From Liopterus haemorrhoidalis (taxonomy: Eukaryota; Arthropoda; Insecta; Coleoptera; Dytiscidae): a stretch of DNA of 64,000 bases. The DNA lies in contig OZ020618.1 of NCBI GenBank assembly GCA_963971575.1, positions 34,388,731 through 34,452,730 of the forward strand. The letters run 5' to 3'. The position numbers were made by a program, and so were the translations under genes. Under the pieces are notes generated by a model. The model was given only the letters and a program-made list of their open reading frames with translations. It ran no database searches and was not told the origin of the DNA. Positions 20,982 to 33,404 of the stretch are shown one piece after another (the first letter of the stretch is position 1; each line of letters opens with the position of its first letter).

Positions 20982-22599
20982 AATAGACCATATTAGTAAC
21001 TACGTCACAAAATGGGATTCAGTGCTGCCGCCTCGCAGTTGGATTCCTTTTATTTGAATTTAGCATGTTTTTTTGTTAAATTTTATTTTGGAAATATAAA
21101 TTAAGTTTTCAATGTAAAAGAATGCTTCACATCAAAGACTTGACTACAAGTCAATATTTATTTATTAAAATTCATATTTTATACATTATAATTTAATATG
21201 TCATTATTTTTGCAGAACAATATTATTTTGTAGGTTAATTTTGAAAATTTTTACGTTAATAATCATTATTATGGCAAGTAACATAGCAATAAGTGTGTAT
21301 GCCATATCTAAATGGTTTGACGGAACAATATGTTGCTTTTATTTTATCCATTATTGTTTTTCATTTTCATCTGTCAAAAAACGAAAAAATTTGTAATTAA
21401 GACTGTAGCTGTAATGGTTACAATTTGGAGCAAAACAATACACCATTATGCATTCTAAAACAAAATATTAATGATTACTTAGTCTCAGTGGCGCAGCCAG
21501 GATTTTGTCTTGGGGAGGGCCGAATCAAATTTCGAGGGCACGCGGGCCATATACGGCCCTCAACCTCATTTTTTGTGCCCCCCCCCTGAACTGTTGTTTC
21601 AGTACAACTTATATCAGTCCTTTTTGTGAGTAAAACATCACAATTTCAAAAATACCTAAGATATTGACATATATCTACACATTTATATACAAAATAAAAC
21701 CAAATACCGATTTTAAGAGCGCAATTGTCTCCAAAACTACTCCCTTTATTATATTTCTACTATTTTTACTCTATTTCACGTTTGAGGTGTCATTTTAAAA
21801 TTACATTCTGAAGGTTATACCGAAGTCAGATTTCCACTTTATCTTATCGAGTAATTAGTTGTTTAAAACAGTTTTATCATTTAACTGGGCGAATGTTTTA
21901 GTCGATGTGTCAGGGGGAAAAAGGATCAACGCTCCCCTTCATATAATTCGTTGGAGCATATTTGGAAAGTGATGTATTTTCACTTGAACAATAATTATGT
22001 CACTTTATCAAGAGTAGGCAATCTTAAAAAAATGTTTATTTACACGAAAAAAAAATGGTAAAATTGTTTACAATGAAGTAATTGAAAAATTAACTACTGT
22101 CGTGGTTAAATTTTATCTTCAACTCCCCGGGCAGCGCCGTGTAATCTGCTGGTCCTGGAAGGGGCCCAGCCTCCCCCTCTTGGCTGCGCCACTGGTTGTG
22201 GTTAACAAATTTTATCTTCAACTCTGCGAGCAGCGCCGTGTAATCTGATGGTCCTGGGAAGGGCCCAGTACCGTCTCTTCCCCAGGCTACGCCACTGCTT
22301 AGTGTTAATTAAATAAATACTTAAGATATTTCGATTTTCATATTATTTAAAAACGTTACCTATAAATATATCTTCGAATCCTTATTTAGTATATGGACTG
22401 TATATATTAGTATATATTTATAAATATATACTAATATTTATCAAAAATACATATTCTTTGCTCCAAAATTGAAGATATTCATAGAATTAAGGTATCAAAA
22501 ATAATGTCACATGTATTTTAAACCAGTCAATAACTTCCAAAGGACTCAGCTCTCAGATGGCAGCACATGTATGTGACGACACACTAATATGGTCTATTA
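20982..22599. mobile_element. TIR element split by a hAT MITE
   Basis: AATAGACCATATTAGT at 20982 is inverted at 22584-22599. The homology continues imperfectly inward (CGTCAC, TGCTGCC). Without the nested hAT at 21486-22297 the element would be about 0.8 kb. No coding capacity and no clear target duplication, so the superfamily is open. Confidence 0.5.
21486..22297. mobile_element. hAT-type MITE with duplicated right end
   Basis: CAGTGGCGCAGCCAGGATTTT at the left and AGGCTACGCCACTG at the right, flanked by CTTAGTCT and CTTAGTGT (7 of 8 match). The right about 100 bp is present twice: an inner copy ends TTGGCTGCGCCACTG at 22196 and the outer copy ends at 22297. Both contain CAGCGCCGTGTAATCTG.TGGTCCTGG. 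Confidence 0.7.
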
Positions 22600-22877
22600 A
22601 CTGTCACGGAATTAAAAAAACAGAGTTCAAAACTCAAAACACACTCATAATTCAAAACTCAAGTGGCTGAATATTGAAACTGTGGCGCTGGATGTATTCT
22701 GTGCGATATTAGTGTCATCTAATTAGCATCTAATTAGCACATCCAGAAATTGTGTACACTGTCCAAGGTCCTATATCCCTATGTCAATAGCGTGGAAGGT
22801 TTTCAACATTTGGGTGGTAGCATTAGAGCGGAAAAGTATGTTTTCTGTTTCTACACCTACCGCACAATACCATAAAT

Positions 22878-23410
22878 AAGGGGTGTCAAATTCTTCCATT
22901 TTTGCGGCCCGCAACGATTTCTTATACAATAATAATTTTTTATTCTATATGTCTTTTATAGTATAAACATTTATTTGAACGAAAATACCTCGTGACGAAA
23001 CCTGTTCGGGCCACGGCCTCAAGACTTAGGCAAAGGGCTGAAAACCAATAGTCAGGCAGTAACTGTTGCAGTTAGCCAAGGCCGTGCGATAATCGTTAGA
23101 TCGGTGATTCCAAATAATATACTCGTAAACAGAGCTTTCAAATAGCACTTTTTTTAGCACTGTTGTGAACAGTTCGAATAGGTTCCAATTTCGACCCGTT
23201 TTTGTTTTGTTGTTCGATAAAGAAAATATTTTGGCAAAATATAATTGTTATTATTTAATAATAATATTCAGAAATTTCAAATAAATATTCAGAAAAATGA
23301 TGGAAAATGAAAAACAGGACGAGTAATAATATAAATACATATCGTGCGGTTCGCTTGAATTTTACTTGTTAGAAAAATGGCCCGGGGCTGTAATAAGTTT
23401 GACACCTTTG
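22878..23410. mobile_element. hAT-like MITE
   Basis: Ends AAGGGGTGTCAAATTC and GTTTGACACCTTTG form inverted termini next to GCGGCCCGC and GGCCCGGGGC subterminal blocks. Flanks CCATAAAT and CCTTAAGT agree at 6 of 8 positions. Non-coding. Confidence 0.5.
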
Positions 23411-23713
23411 CCTTAAGTGAAGGACGAGCTTCTATAAAAGACGGCTACTTTCCAAACAAAGCATGCATAATTATAAGAATATTTACGAACTTCTGAAATA
23501 TCTGAACGACGTAAATGCAGAATCTTACGACTCAGAACGAAATATTGTCTTACGAACTTCAACAACGCAATTTGGCGTCTGAATGTAATTATCTACGCCA
23601 AAAAACTAGAGGAATAATTTTTAAGCTTTCATCCAATGAGAGGTAGGCTACGGAACTCTTGTTCTTGAATTAATGTAAAAGTAACAGGTAAAATTTTATT
23701 TAGTCATGATATA

Positions 23714-25420
23714 CGAAGGTTACCTTTTATGTTTTTACAAACGACCACTAGATGGCAATATAGAAATGTGTCATTACTATATTCGTAAAATTTGACATTT
23801 GTTATTGTGAAATAAGTGGCAGCTTATAAATTGATCGAGTAGTTGGTTGACAGTGAGCGTTTAAAAAAACAAGTTTTTGAAAAAATGGATATTACTCGTG
23901 AAGGTTTTCGTTGGATGATTTTTTACGATTTTAGTAAAGGCCTAACTCAATAACAATTCATAGATTCGCTTCGTTCAACTTTTGATAATGAAGCACCATC
24001 AGAAAAGACTGTTTACAATTGTTTTGCAGAATTTCGTCGTGGTCGTGCGTCCGTCAGTGATGAATCTCGTGAAGGTCGACTAAAATCGGTTGTGATTCTA
24101 AAAAACATCGATGCTGTGCGCAAAATGATTGAAGAAGATCGGTATGTGACATACCGGAAGATAGAGGCATCCTTTGGCATATCGCAGACTGCAATACATT
24201 CGATTTTGCATGAACATTTAGCTGTGAAAAAGATCTGTTCCCGATGGATTCCGCATAATTTGACTGAAGCTCAAAAAAGGCTCGTTTTGTTGGTCCTGTG
24301 TAAGGGAATGCTAAAAGAATTCAACCTAGGAACCGCAAAATCCGTATAGAACATCGTTACAGGTGACGAAACTTGGATTTAATCTTATGAAACAGAAACT
24401 AAGCAACAACCCACTGTTTGGGACTTCTAAGATGAACCGAAATCCACAAAAGTTGTTCGTTCACGAAGCACTTCCAAGAAAATGATCGCTTGTTTCTTAG
24501 ATTGTACTGGACATGTCGCAACCATTCCTTAATAAATGGTCTTGCGCATTTATAGAGATGCATATTTTTATTAGCATATAGAATAAAAAACATAAAATGA
24601 ATAAAAATAGTAGTAAAAAGAATTTAAAAAAATAAACTATAATACGTTAAACTCATACAGATATTTCTTGGTCAAATATTGGTCTAAATAGATCTTATTA
24701 TAATATGTTTTCTGTAAATAATTTGCAGTTAAATAAAAATAATTAAATTTTTACTAATTATTGTTTAGTTATGTCAATAACTAGGATAACAACAAATACA
24801 AAAAGTCTTGACCATGTAGGATTTTTGTTAAATGAGTTATTTGAATAAGAGAGAATAGTTGGGGGATGTAAAGATAATGTCAAAATTGTTTCGCGGACCC
24901 CCCGTAATGTCTACCAGGGGTCCGCGGACCACAGTTTAAGTACAGCTGCTTTAGAGGATTGGAGAACAGTTAATACTGAATGGTATGCAACAATTTGTTT
25001 GCCAGAAGTCATCGACAAAATAGGACAATATTTTATGTATATTATTAAAGACAATGCAAAAAAAAAAAACAACCAAAAACGTCGCTGCATTCTTCATCAT
25101 GACAATGCAAGCTCCCATACAGCGCGTCAAACAATTGATTATTTGAAGGAGAATAAAATCGAATTAATGTCTCATTGCCTGTATTCACCTGATTTATCCC
25201 CTAACGACTTTTTCATCACCTCAAGAAGCTGTTGAAACCTTCGAAAACCATGTTTTTCAGATACCAACTTCAGAGTGGAAAAAATGTGTGAGAATTTGTT
25301 TGAACGCATGCAAAAGTGTATAAATCTTAAAAGCGAATCTTTTGAAAAGCAATAAAACAGTTTGTTCCAAAAAAAAATTTTCCTTCTTAGCTTTTTTAAA
25401 TACTTAAAAGGTAGCCCTCG
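23714..25420 (+). mobile_element. mariner element, dead and interrupted
   Basis: Inverted ends CGAAGGTTACCTTTTATGTTT and AAAAGGTAGCCCTCG lie next to TA at 23712-23713 and 25421-25422. It contains a decayed transposase and, at about 24530-24953, an insertion whose right end (GGTCCGCGGACCACAGTTTAAGTACAGCTG) looks like a hAT terminus. A fragment of the same 3' end recurs at 60533-60612. Confidence 0.8.
23885..25240 (+). pseudogene. mariner transposase
   Basis: Begins MDITREGFRWMIFYDF and carries an early TAA in KGLTQ. Recognisable pieces are the paired-like helix-turn-helix (VTYRKIEASFGISQTAIHSI), the first catalytic block VTGDETWI, and after the insertion the second block CILHHDNASSHTARQT and YSPDLSPNDFF. 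mariner uses a D,D34D triad in these blocks. At least four in-frame stops plus the 0.4-kb insertion inactivate it. Confidence 0.8.
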
Positions 25421-25422
25421 TA

Positions 25423-26185
25423 TTAAAGCTAATAGGCAATTGCAATTGGCAGTTAGTTTAAATTTTCGGCGTACTGCATCTGAAACTATTTGCGGCAAAT
25501 AAAAATAGGTACCAAGGGGTAAAAAATGGTAATTGTTAATGTATAGATATTCAAAACATTACGTGTGATCTTACATAAAAACCAAAGTAAAAAATACTCA
25601 CACCGATTTTAACAAATTTCGTTCTTGCTTTGGGCTGAGCCTAGCGCTCATCAATTTTGCCACTAAAACCACTGTAAAATTAGTATCATTCCACCGATTT
25701 TATCGCAATTAGTTTCAAATGGTTATTCAAGTTGCGCGGAAATCAGAAAAAATTACTAATTACAAGTTTGAAGTAGCAGTTTTCGGGAAAGAGGAAAAGT
25801 TTTCAATAAAAACTTTTTTTTTCTAAATTTACCGATTTTTCTAAATTTTAAGCTCGGTACGGTTAACGTAATCCGATGGAGCTGAAATTTTGCTTATTTT
25901 AGAACTTCATACTAAGATACAAAATGGCGAGGACCTGCATTTTAAAAATCTTAGGTTTAATTTTAAGCATTATGAATAAGGAACACCCTAATGTATCAGG
26001 TCGTCAAGGATGAAATGTGTAATTAATAATATTGCCAACTTTAACAGCTTATTATTTGACATTGGCTTAATATTTTACCGTTCTGTTTTTCTTTGTTGGA
26101 AAGTTGCACATCTCGCTTGTTTAAAGAAATTATTGTATGCTCAAAAAATATCAAAAACTTTTTAAAAAAATTAATTTTGTTGAAA
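25423..26185. other. Intron, nothing recognised
   Basis: AT-rich sequence between two mariner relics, with no ORF or terminal repeat recognised. Confidence 0.35.
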
Positions 26186-26752
26186 ATGGAACGGTCGGAA
26201 ATTCGTACTAATATGAAGTATGAGTTCTTACGTGGAACTACGGCATCGCAGACCGCGCGAATCATTAATAGTGTATTTGGCTCTAGTGTTACTATGCAGC
26301 AGACAATATCAAATTGGTTCGCCAAATATCGTACAGGTACCAGAAATATACTGCAACCAACTGGACTAAATGATGCAAAAACTTAAAGAAAAACAGATTA
26401 GATTGGTCAACAGACGAACTCCAATCTTATTGCATGCTAACGCTAGACCACACACTGCATAAATGACTGTGGCAAAACTACAGGAATTGGAGTTGGAACT
26501 TCTTCATCATCCTCTATACTCACCAGACCTAGCCCCAATTGATTACCACTTCTTCTGAAATTTGGACAACTTTTTAATAGGAAAACAGTTTAATTTCGAC
26601 AATGCTGTAAACCTGGCCTTCCAGGAATTTATTGACTCTTGTCCGCCAGGGTTTTATACCACCGACCTGAACAACCTGCCGCTTAAATGGCGAAAGTGTA
26701 TAGACAATATGGGTGCATACTTTAATGAACAAAATAATTCCTTATATTTGTA
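26186..26752 (+). pseudogene. Second mariner transposase, internally deleted
   Basis: The N-terminus reads MERSEIRTNMKYEFLRGTT and ISNWFAKYRTGTRN (helix-turn-helix domain of mariner). Near 26390 it jumps to the C-terminal part: ILLHANARPHTA (second catalytic block, Asp changed to Ala), a stop, then YSPDLAPIDYHFF and CPPGFYTTDLNNLPLKWRKC. The first catalytic block is deleted. It differs in sequence from the mariner at 23.7 kb, so it is another subfamily. Confidence 0.75.
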
Positions 26753-26839
26753 AGTTGTCAACCAACTTTGCCTTTTTTTCCACAAATTTCATCCTTGAAG
26801 ACCAAATATATAGATTATTCATTACTTTTAGGGATTACA

Positions 26840-27357
26840 CCAGAGTCAAAGCCGCAAAATATGAAAAGAAAATGAGAACAAGTGGTAACCAAATTCTAGA
26901 AGGATGCCAAAAAGAAAGGAAAAGAAATTCTACGAAAGGTGCGGATATGGCTTAGAAGAAATAAAGAGAATGGAAGAAAAAGGAGAGGATATCCTACAGA
27001 TGCTGGCGGAAAGAGACTGAGAAGTTCAAGACCAAGAGCGACAAAGCAGGATTGACACAACGAGGTATAACAAAGACTACCATAAGATACAAGTAACAAC
27101 TTTACCAGAGTACCTGAAAAAAACAACAAACACCAGAATCTCATAGCAAGGTTCAGATGCGGGAATGAGACGGCAGCTTACCTATTCTGGAAGAGAGAAG
27201 AAGAGAGGAAATGTCGACATGCGGGGAATAGACAGAAACTGTCTACCACTTGCGACGGTGCCCGGAAATAGTGGAAGATCCAGGGCGACTAGAAAAGATA
27301 CTTGTGGAATTCGGAAGCGGCATAAAATGGATGAGGAAGGTGAAGAAAAGAAGTGAA
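26840..27357 (+). pseudogene. LINE ORF2 C-terminus relic (zinc-knuckle type)
   Basis: Frame-shifting fragments read RYNKDYHKIQVTTLPEYLKK, LIARFRCGNETAAYLFWKR and EEERKCRH, the usual sequence before the C-terminal cysteine motif of insect R1/Jockey-like ORF2 proteins. The second cysteine and beyond are degraded. No RT domain remains. Confidence 0.5.
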
Positions 27358-27360
27358 ACT

Positions 27361-28616
27361 CTTGCCCAGCAGACAAAAAATAGTTGATATTCATTTAAAA
27401 CAACTACCTGACCTGATATCACTTTATGTTATGTAATTTAAGTTATGTTATATATATTTTTTATATATACATAGATATCTTTTATCAAATGAACTTTTGA
27501 GATTTTTGGTAATTATATAATTTATGGGTTAAAAAATTTAATATATGTTTGAAACGTACTTAATTCCAAGACAAAAGGCATGAATAAAGATTTATACTAC
27601 TTCTACTTTTAGTATATAGATTATTCATTACTTTTAGGGTACTGTAGATTTGACTAAGAAACCATTATACCATCGTATATCTGTCCGTTTGTTCGGTATA
27701 AATTGTGGCCACCTAGCTGAACTTAGAGAGTTGAAATTTGGCATGCATATACCGATCTATGACTAGCATATAGGGAAAATACTGAGAATTCAAAAAACAC
27801 ATAACGCAAAATTTTCATTTATTTAATTTTGAATGTCATATCAAAAGTAAGCTCTTGATGGGTGGATTAACGAAAATATTATTAGAACAAATTACAATAT
27901 TTTAAAGCGTTTTTTACTAAAAATGTAGAAATTAAATTTTGTCCCCTAACCAATTTTTTAGATTTATTTAGATTTTTTAGATTTTTAAACGGCCTAGTTA
28001 AAAACTTGGAAAAGTTCAGAGTAATGCATATTGATATGAACCAGAACAGTTCAACATTAATTTTTGTTCAGATTATTTTTTAAAATTGCACGGTACTAAA
28101 TGAAAGCTTTTGAAACGTAGATTTATTATATTTTTATTAGAATTGTGTTAAAACTTTCTTATGCCACACCGTACAACTTAAAAGACATTAAAAACTCATA
28201 TAAGTAATACATATTGATGTGAACTGGAATAGTTGAATAGAAATTTATGATCAGATTTTAATCAAAGATTTTTAGTATTTAAAAAAATATATATATTTTT
28301 TTATATTTCATGTAGGCAAGTGTTTCTCAAACTTTTGACATCTGTGTACTCCTTCTAAAATTTTCATAACGCCAAGTATCCCGCCAAAAAAATACATATA
28401 TTAACAATAAAAAAAATATTTATTATTTTAAATTTTAGTGCAAGCATTTTTATGTATCTATAACAAGCGTAATTAAATAATTATAATTACGATAATAATA
28501 ATAAACGAGAAATATCAAATTATATTATAAATAGATAGAATAATATATTATAGAAAGATAACATTGATTATGTTGAGACGACAGGACGATACGCCGAATT
28601 TCATTGTATAGTGTAA
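27361..28616. other. Intron with old repeats
   Basis: No gene. 28000-28280 shares repeated phrases (ATATTGATGTGAACTGGAATAG) with 6890-6930. GTGTTTCTCAAACTTTTG at 28327 resembles a hAT end, but no partner with a matching 8-bp flank was found. Confidence 0.4.
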
Positions 28617-28778
28617 TGGAGGATTTAGTCAACATTTAGTTTTATTCTTAGTTTTAATCTTATGTTTTAGTTTTAACCTTAAAAGATAAACTATCATATG
28701 GCTACGACCAAGTTCATAGAACACATTGATTTAGTTTTAGTCTTAAGGTTCTTTAAACCGACCTTGAAAGATAACTAA
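28617..28778. repeat. Harbinger TIR, subtype a (left)
   Basis: Starts TGGAGGATTTAGTCAACATTTAG after TAA (28614-28616) and runs to GAAAGATAACTA. Its reverse complement is found at about 32595-32752, ending AACCCACCA next to TAA (32753-32755). It is immediately followed by another TIR start at 28779. Confidence 0.7.
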
Positions 28779-29018
28779 TGGTGGGTTTAGTCAACACTTA
28801 GCGATAGCTGTTGCGTTAATTTGAATCTTACTCTTAGTTTTAGTCTTGGCTTTAATCGTCTTGAATGAGTACGGGTTTATACAATGTTTTAACGAGTTTT
28901 AACTTTTAACAAGTAACCAATGAAACGTCGAGTTTAACGCACGCGCATAGTATCATTTTTCTAAATGTCAAAAAATTAAAATTTTTGGTTATTGACAAAT
29001 ATAACATTGTGTGTAAAC

Positions 29019-30387
29019 ATGTACCGAAATAAGTCTAGAAGAGTTGCTGCTATTTATAGCCTTATGTTGGCTACGATGGGTGCTTTTGTTTATCATGGTA
29101 TGATAAAGAAAAAGAAGGTAGTTCGACGATATAAAGTTCGTCCATTAAATAGAAATCGCAAAGAGGGATGTTTTGCAACTTTGGTTAAATCTATGGAAAC
29201 GGAAGAAGAGGATTTTGAACAATACTTTTTGTACACAGGTATGACTCCAAACATGTTCAAATATTTATTAGAAATTGTTGGACCAAAGTTACAAAAAGAT
29301 CCAAAAAAATATCATCTCTCACCTGCCCATCGATTAATGATGACATTACAGTAAGTGTGCCATATTTATTATAAACAATAAATACTAATAAATACTATTT
29401 TTTAGCTACCTGTCTTCTGGCGTTTCGAAGCAAGAAATAGCATGGAGCTATCGTGTGGGCAAGGCTACCACATGTGATTTTAAAAGAGACTTGTGAAGCT
29501 CTATGGGAAGGATTATCTCCGCAAGTATTAGTACCACCAACCCAATCAGAGTGGAGTTCCATTGCAAATGGATTTTACAATCGATGGAATATGCCAAACT
29601 GCATCGGGGCGGTGGACGGAAAGCATATCCAAATTAAATCCCCAAAGTTCTCCGGATCAACATTTTTTAATTATAAAAAATCATTTAGTTTAGTTTTGAT
29701 GGGAATGTGCGATGCGTATTATCGTTTTATCCTCGTAGATATCGGTGCAGTTGGGGGTAACCACGATATTGCCGTGTTCAGTAATTCTGGTTTTGGGCAA
29801 GCCCTGCTTCAAGGAAATCTGAATATACCAGGGCCAAACAATATTAACAGAACAACATTGAAAATGGATTTTTTTGTAGTGGCAGATCAAGCATTCCCAT
29901 TACACAAGCATATAATGCGACCTTATCCTGGAGCACATTTAGGGGAAAAAAATCATGTATTTAATTACGGCTTGTCAAGGGTGAGACGTATAATTGAAAA
30001 TACATTTGGCATTTTAGTCCAAAGATGGCAAATTCTCAAGGGTCCAATTATTGCCAGTGTGGTAATGTGTGAAAAGATTACTCAAGCCGTTGTGGTGTTG
30101 CATAATTTCATACAAAGAAGTGAAGAAGATATTCCCCTGGCAGAAAGAAGATATTGCCCCACTGGCTAAGCAGATTGTGAAGACAAAAATGGTACAGTAC
30201 AGCCAGGAATTTGGCGGCAAAGTGGCAATAATTTAAGGCCTATTGGTCGTTTAGGATCAAATAATGCCAGCAGTTCTGTTCAATTGATGAGGGACAATCT
30301 TGCCGATTATTTTGTATCCGATGTAGGTTGTGTGCCATGGCAATGGAATTATGTGTCGAGAGGGTCAGTTCCTGACGAAAATAATTA
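29019..30387 (+). pseudogene. PIF/Harbinger transposase (DDE_Tnp_4 type)
   Basis: Exon 1 starts at ATG 29019 (MYRNKSRRVAAIYSL) and ends at a GTAAGT donor at 29351. A 55-bp intron ends TTTTTTAG at 29405. Exon 2 continues YLSSGVSKQEIAWSYRVGKA, then a frameshift near 29475, then ETCEALWEGLSP, CIGAVDGKHIQIKSP (first catalytic Asp), VGGNHDIAVFSNSG, DFFVVADQAFPL (second Asp) and RRIIENTFGILVQRW (Glu region). After CPTG at 30168 the reading shifts again to PIGRLGSNNASSS and YFVSDVGCVPWQWNY and ends at TAA 30387. Two frameshifts make it inactive; the catalytic residues remain. Confidence 0.85.
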
Positions 30388-30579
30388 AATATTTGTATTA
30401 TATTATTAAATTTTTTATTGTGGAACAAATTTTTTTTTTTAAATTTCAACCTCAATCCCACCAATTTTTTTACACGGTGTATATAAATAAAAAGTCAAGT
30501 TTTTTATAATTTTTTTATTATTTTAAAAAATATGACAGTAAAAAATTAAAAATCTACAAGATACAATAAAAAACATATT

Positions 30580-30721
30580 GAGTTCGTGAAGCAAGTTCGG
30601 AGTGTTCTGAATCACTCTGTTTAACTCCAGACCGCTTGAAGAAATGCGTTCAGTCCTTTCCTCGAACGCCCTGGATACAAGCAGAGTGATTCAGAGCACT
30701 CCGAGCTTGCTTCCCGAACTC
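30580..30721. repeat. 40-bp inverted repeat between convergent Harbinger genes
   Basis: Arms 30580-30619 and 30682-30721 match at 37 of 40 positions when inverted (for example GGAGTG.TCTGAATCACTCTG). The 62-bp loop contains GAACGCC. It sits in the gap between the 3' ends of the two transposon genes and could be a bidirectional 3'-end structure or a small foldback insertion. Confidence 0.65.
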
Positions 30722-30891
30722 ACCTAAAATATTAGTGAATTTAATTTTTTTTTTTTTTGTTCCTGTAGATTTTTCTATATATAAATGTAAGAAAAAAGAA
30801 TTATCTTAACCTAAAAAAAATATATAAAATAATAAAAAATAATATAAAAACTAGATAAAAAAAAACTACGATACTCTAAGATACAATAAAA

Positions 30892-32388
30892 TTAATCGCT
30901 CTCTTCCTCTGCAATGAGCTGCAAAAATTTTGGTTTTAGCAAAAGCTTCTTCTTCCTGCTTTTTATTTTAGTGAGTGATATGGCAAGACTGCGACCAAAA
31001 GCAAAATCTTCATCAGTCTCCTCCAATGCGGACTTTTCCTCTCGCACATAACTACTTAAATTTTCCAGTGCCCCTGTTAATGTGCTGGCAAAAGCACTTG
31101 CCTGGTCGCAGTCTTTCTTCTTGGTCTTTGTTTCCGCAGCTTCATTTCGTAATTGGCCTAAACGACTTGGTTGTCGAGGAGATGGGGTAGCACTTGCAGT
31201 TCCCCCAGATGTAGATGGCTGTGACACCTCTGGTGCAGCCTCCAGAACTTCTGGTACAGACTCCAGAACAATGTCAAATTCCTCGACTATGTCTGGATCT
31301 GACAGAAGCTCTGGGTCTGGGCAGCTCGGAAACTGCCCCTTTTCCACCAGGACGCTGGTTACCGACCGAAGTATTTGCGGATAAGGGCGTCGGAGGGGCA
31401 CACTTGGATACCATTTTAATGTTGCCCACAGTTCTAGAACAATCACAAACACTTACATTAGTTTTGTATTAATTAATGTTAATTTATGTAAAGATATAAC
31501 TATCCAATGTATTTTGCAAAAATTTAAAACATTCAAAACTTTGTTATACTAGTTTCTGCTTTCAACAGACGGGTGCGGGAACAATGACCGAGTCTGTGGA
31601 AGCCTTTATTAGGTATGTTCGTTTGTGTAAGAACAGTTGATATAATAGTGTTCGTTTGTACAGAGCAACTTACGCTAGATCATATCGAGCAACCTAAACT
31701 TGCTCGGTATGATGATCTCAAGCGGTGGGCAGGAAATATAACCTCTAAATAAAGAAGTTTTTTGACAAATGTTATTACAACCATACAAAATACTTATCAT
31801 TAAAGGTTTTAACGCAATATAACGCAATATTATACTTATATCGGGTTGCTAACGTAAGAGTTTTCTCTAACTCAAGTTAAAATCATTTGTTTTTATAAGT
31901 TACAACATACAAAAACAAATGATTTTAACTTGAGTTAGGTATAATTCTTACTTCAGCAACCGGCCTTTAAACTAGCCCGAAAATATTAATAATGTAGTCA
32001 TTGTTTTATAATAAAAATATAAACTAACCTTCTCTGTTTTGCAATGGAGTTTAAAAAGCCACATTGGTCAAAATACTGCCACGTTGAAGAACATCCACCA
32101 GATCCAGAAGGCAAGTTCAGCATCTTCCTTCTTTCGCTGCTGAACCGGCTACGTATAGCGGCCCATCTTTGTTCACACACAGATCCTGAAATAATCACAT
32201 TGTTCTACACTCTATACTCTATTAATTATTTTTAAAATATTACCTTCAACGCCCAGCATTTCGCCAATTGTCGTCCATCCATTTTCTTTTTTTAATTTGT
32301 CTTTGAAATCCTTGTCCGACGACAAATACAAACAAGGAAATTGCCTCACTAAGTCTATTAAGGCCCCGTCATTAAAAGCTTGATTCAT
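30892..32388 (-). CDS. Harbinger accessory protein, Myb/MADF-like, three exons
   Basis: The second gene of PIF/Harbinger elements, a DNA-binding partner of the transposase. Exon A 32388-32244 (MNQAFNDGALIDLVRQFPCL, WTTIGEMLGVE) ends at GTAATA. Exon B 32185-32029 (GSVCEQRWAAIRSRFSSERR, WQYFDQCGFLNSI) ends at GTTAGT. Exon C 31433-30892 ends EEESD. The A and B exons form a MADF/Myb-SANT-like helix domain (VRQFPCLY...W..IG..LG......C..RW..IR..F..E). Exon C is low-complexity with Ser/Pro/Glu, then a C-terminal helix and a basic stretch KIKSRKKKLLLKP. Joining B to C by the obvious sites leaves the frame off by one base, so a small frameshift or unusual splice is implied. Confidence 0.7.
31842..31963. 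mobile_element. Foldback MITE with perfect 28-bp stem
   Basis: Ends CGGGTTGCTAACGTAAGA and TCTTACTTCAGCAACCGG enclose a perfect 28-bp inverted repeat (31867-31894 with 31911-31938) around a 16-base loop. It lies in the intron between exons B and C of the Harbinger accessory gene. Confidence 0.7.
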
Positions 32389-33404
32389 TATCAACAAAAC
32401 AAATAACAGAAAAATAACAAAAAGATAACACAAAAATAACAAAAAGATAACACAAAAATAACGCAATATATATGTCGTTAGGTAAACAATAATGAGAGCG
32501 TCATGACACATATACCTTTAGAATTTATGTCAGAGTGCGCGCAAGCGCATGGTGCGGTTTTAACGTGATTTACTCCTAGCCGTAGGAAAGTTAGAATTTA
32601 GTTATCTTTCAAGGCCAGAACCATAGGACTAAAATTAAAGAAATGTGTTGTATGAACTTGCTCGTAGCGATATGATAGTTTATCTTTTACGGATAAAATT
32701 AAAATATAGGAGTAAAACTAAAGCTATCGTTAAGTGTTGACTAAACCCACCATAACATTCAACATTTCTTAGCACTAAAATTAAAACCGCTCAAATAACC
32801 GTGCGCTCACACTGACATAAAATGTGCAGGTTATATATTACGAACTATTAACAATTTTATTATTGTTTTTATTCCGGAACATATTTATTCACAATGTATA
32901 TTTCTTTAATCGTTATCTATAACCAAAGATTTTGACTTTTGACTTTTCAAATATTAATTATAACGAGCTTTGTTCATCAACACTGAACGAGGACACTATG
33001 CGCGTGCGTTACACTCGTCGTTTCATTGGATATTTGTTAAAATTAAATCATTGTATAAACTAATACTGATAAGAAGAAAGTAGTGACGTAAGTGAATAGC
33101 AAGCGAATTGTTTCCTACCTTACTACCAGGTAATCATTGTTTTATATTTTCCAAATATGAACACCATACTTGATATTATTCACCTCTTTCACTCATGTAC
33201 TAATTTCATTATCCATTGTAATTTTTATAATAATAATTTATAACCTTAAACACACAATAGCACTCTGTACACCATTCCAATCAGGTAACTAGTGACATCT
33301 GTTAGCTTATCAATAAAGAAGCGGACGACCGATAAACCGACAAGTTTAGCTGTCGGATTACCCGCTTGTCAAGACAACACTGGCGCGGTCGTTTAAATAA
33401 TACA

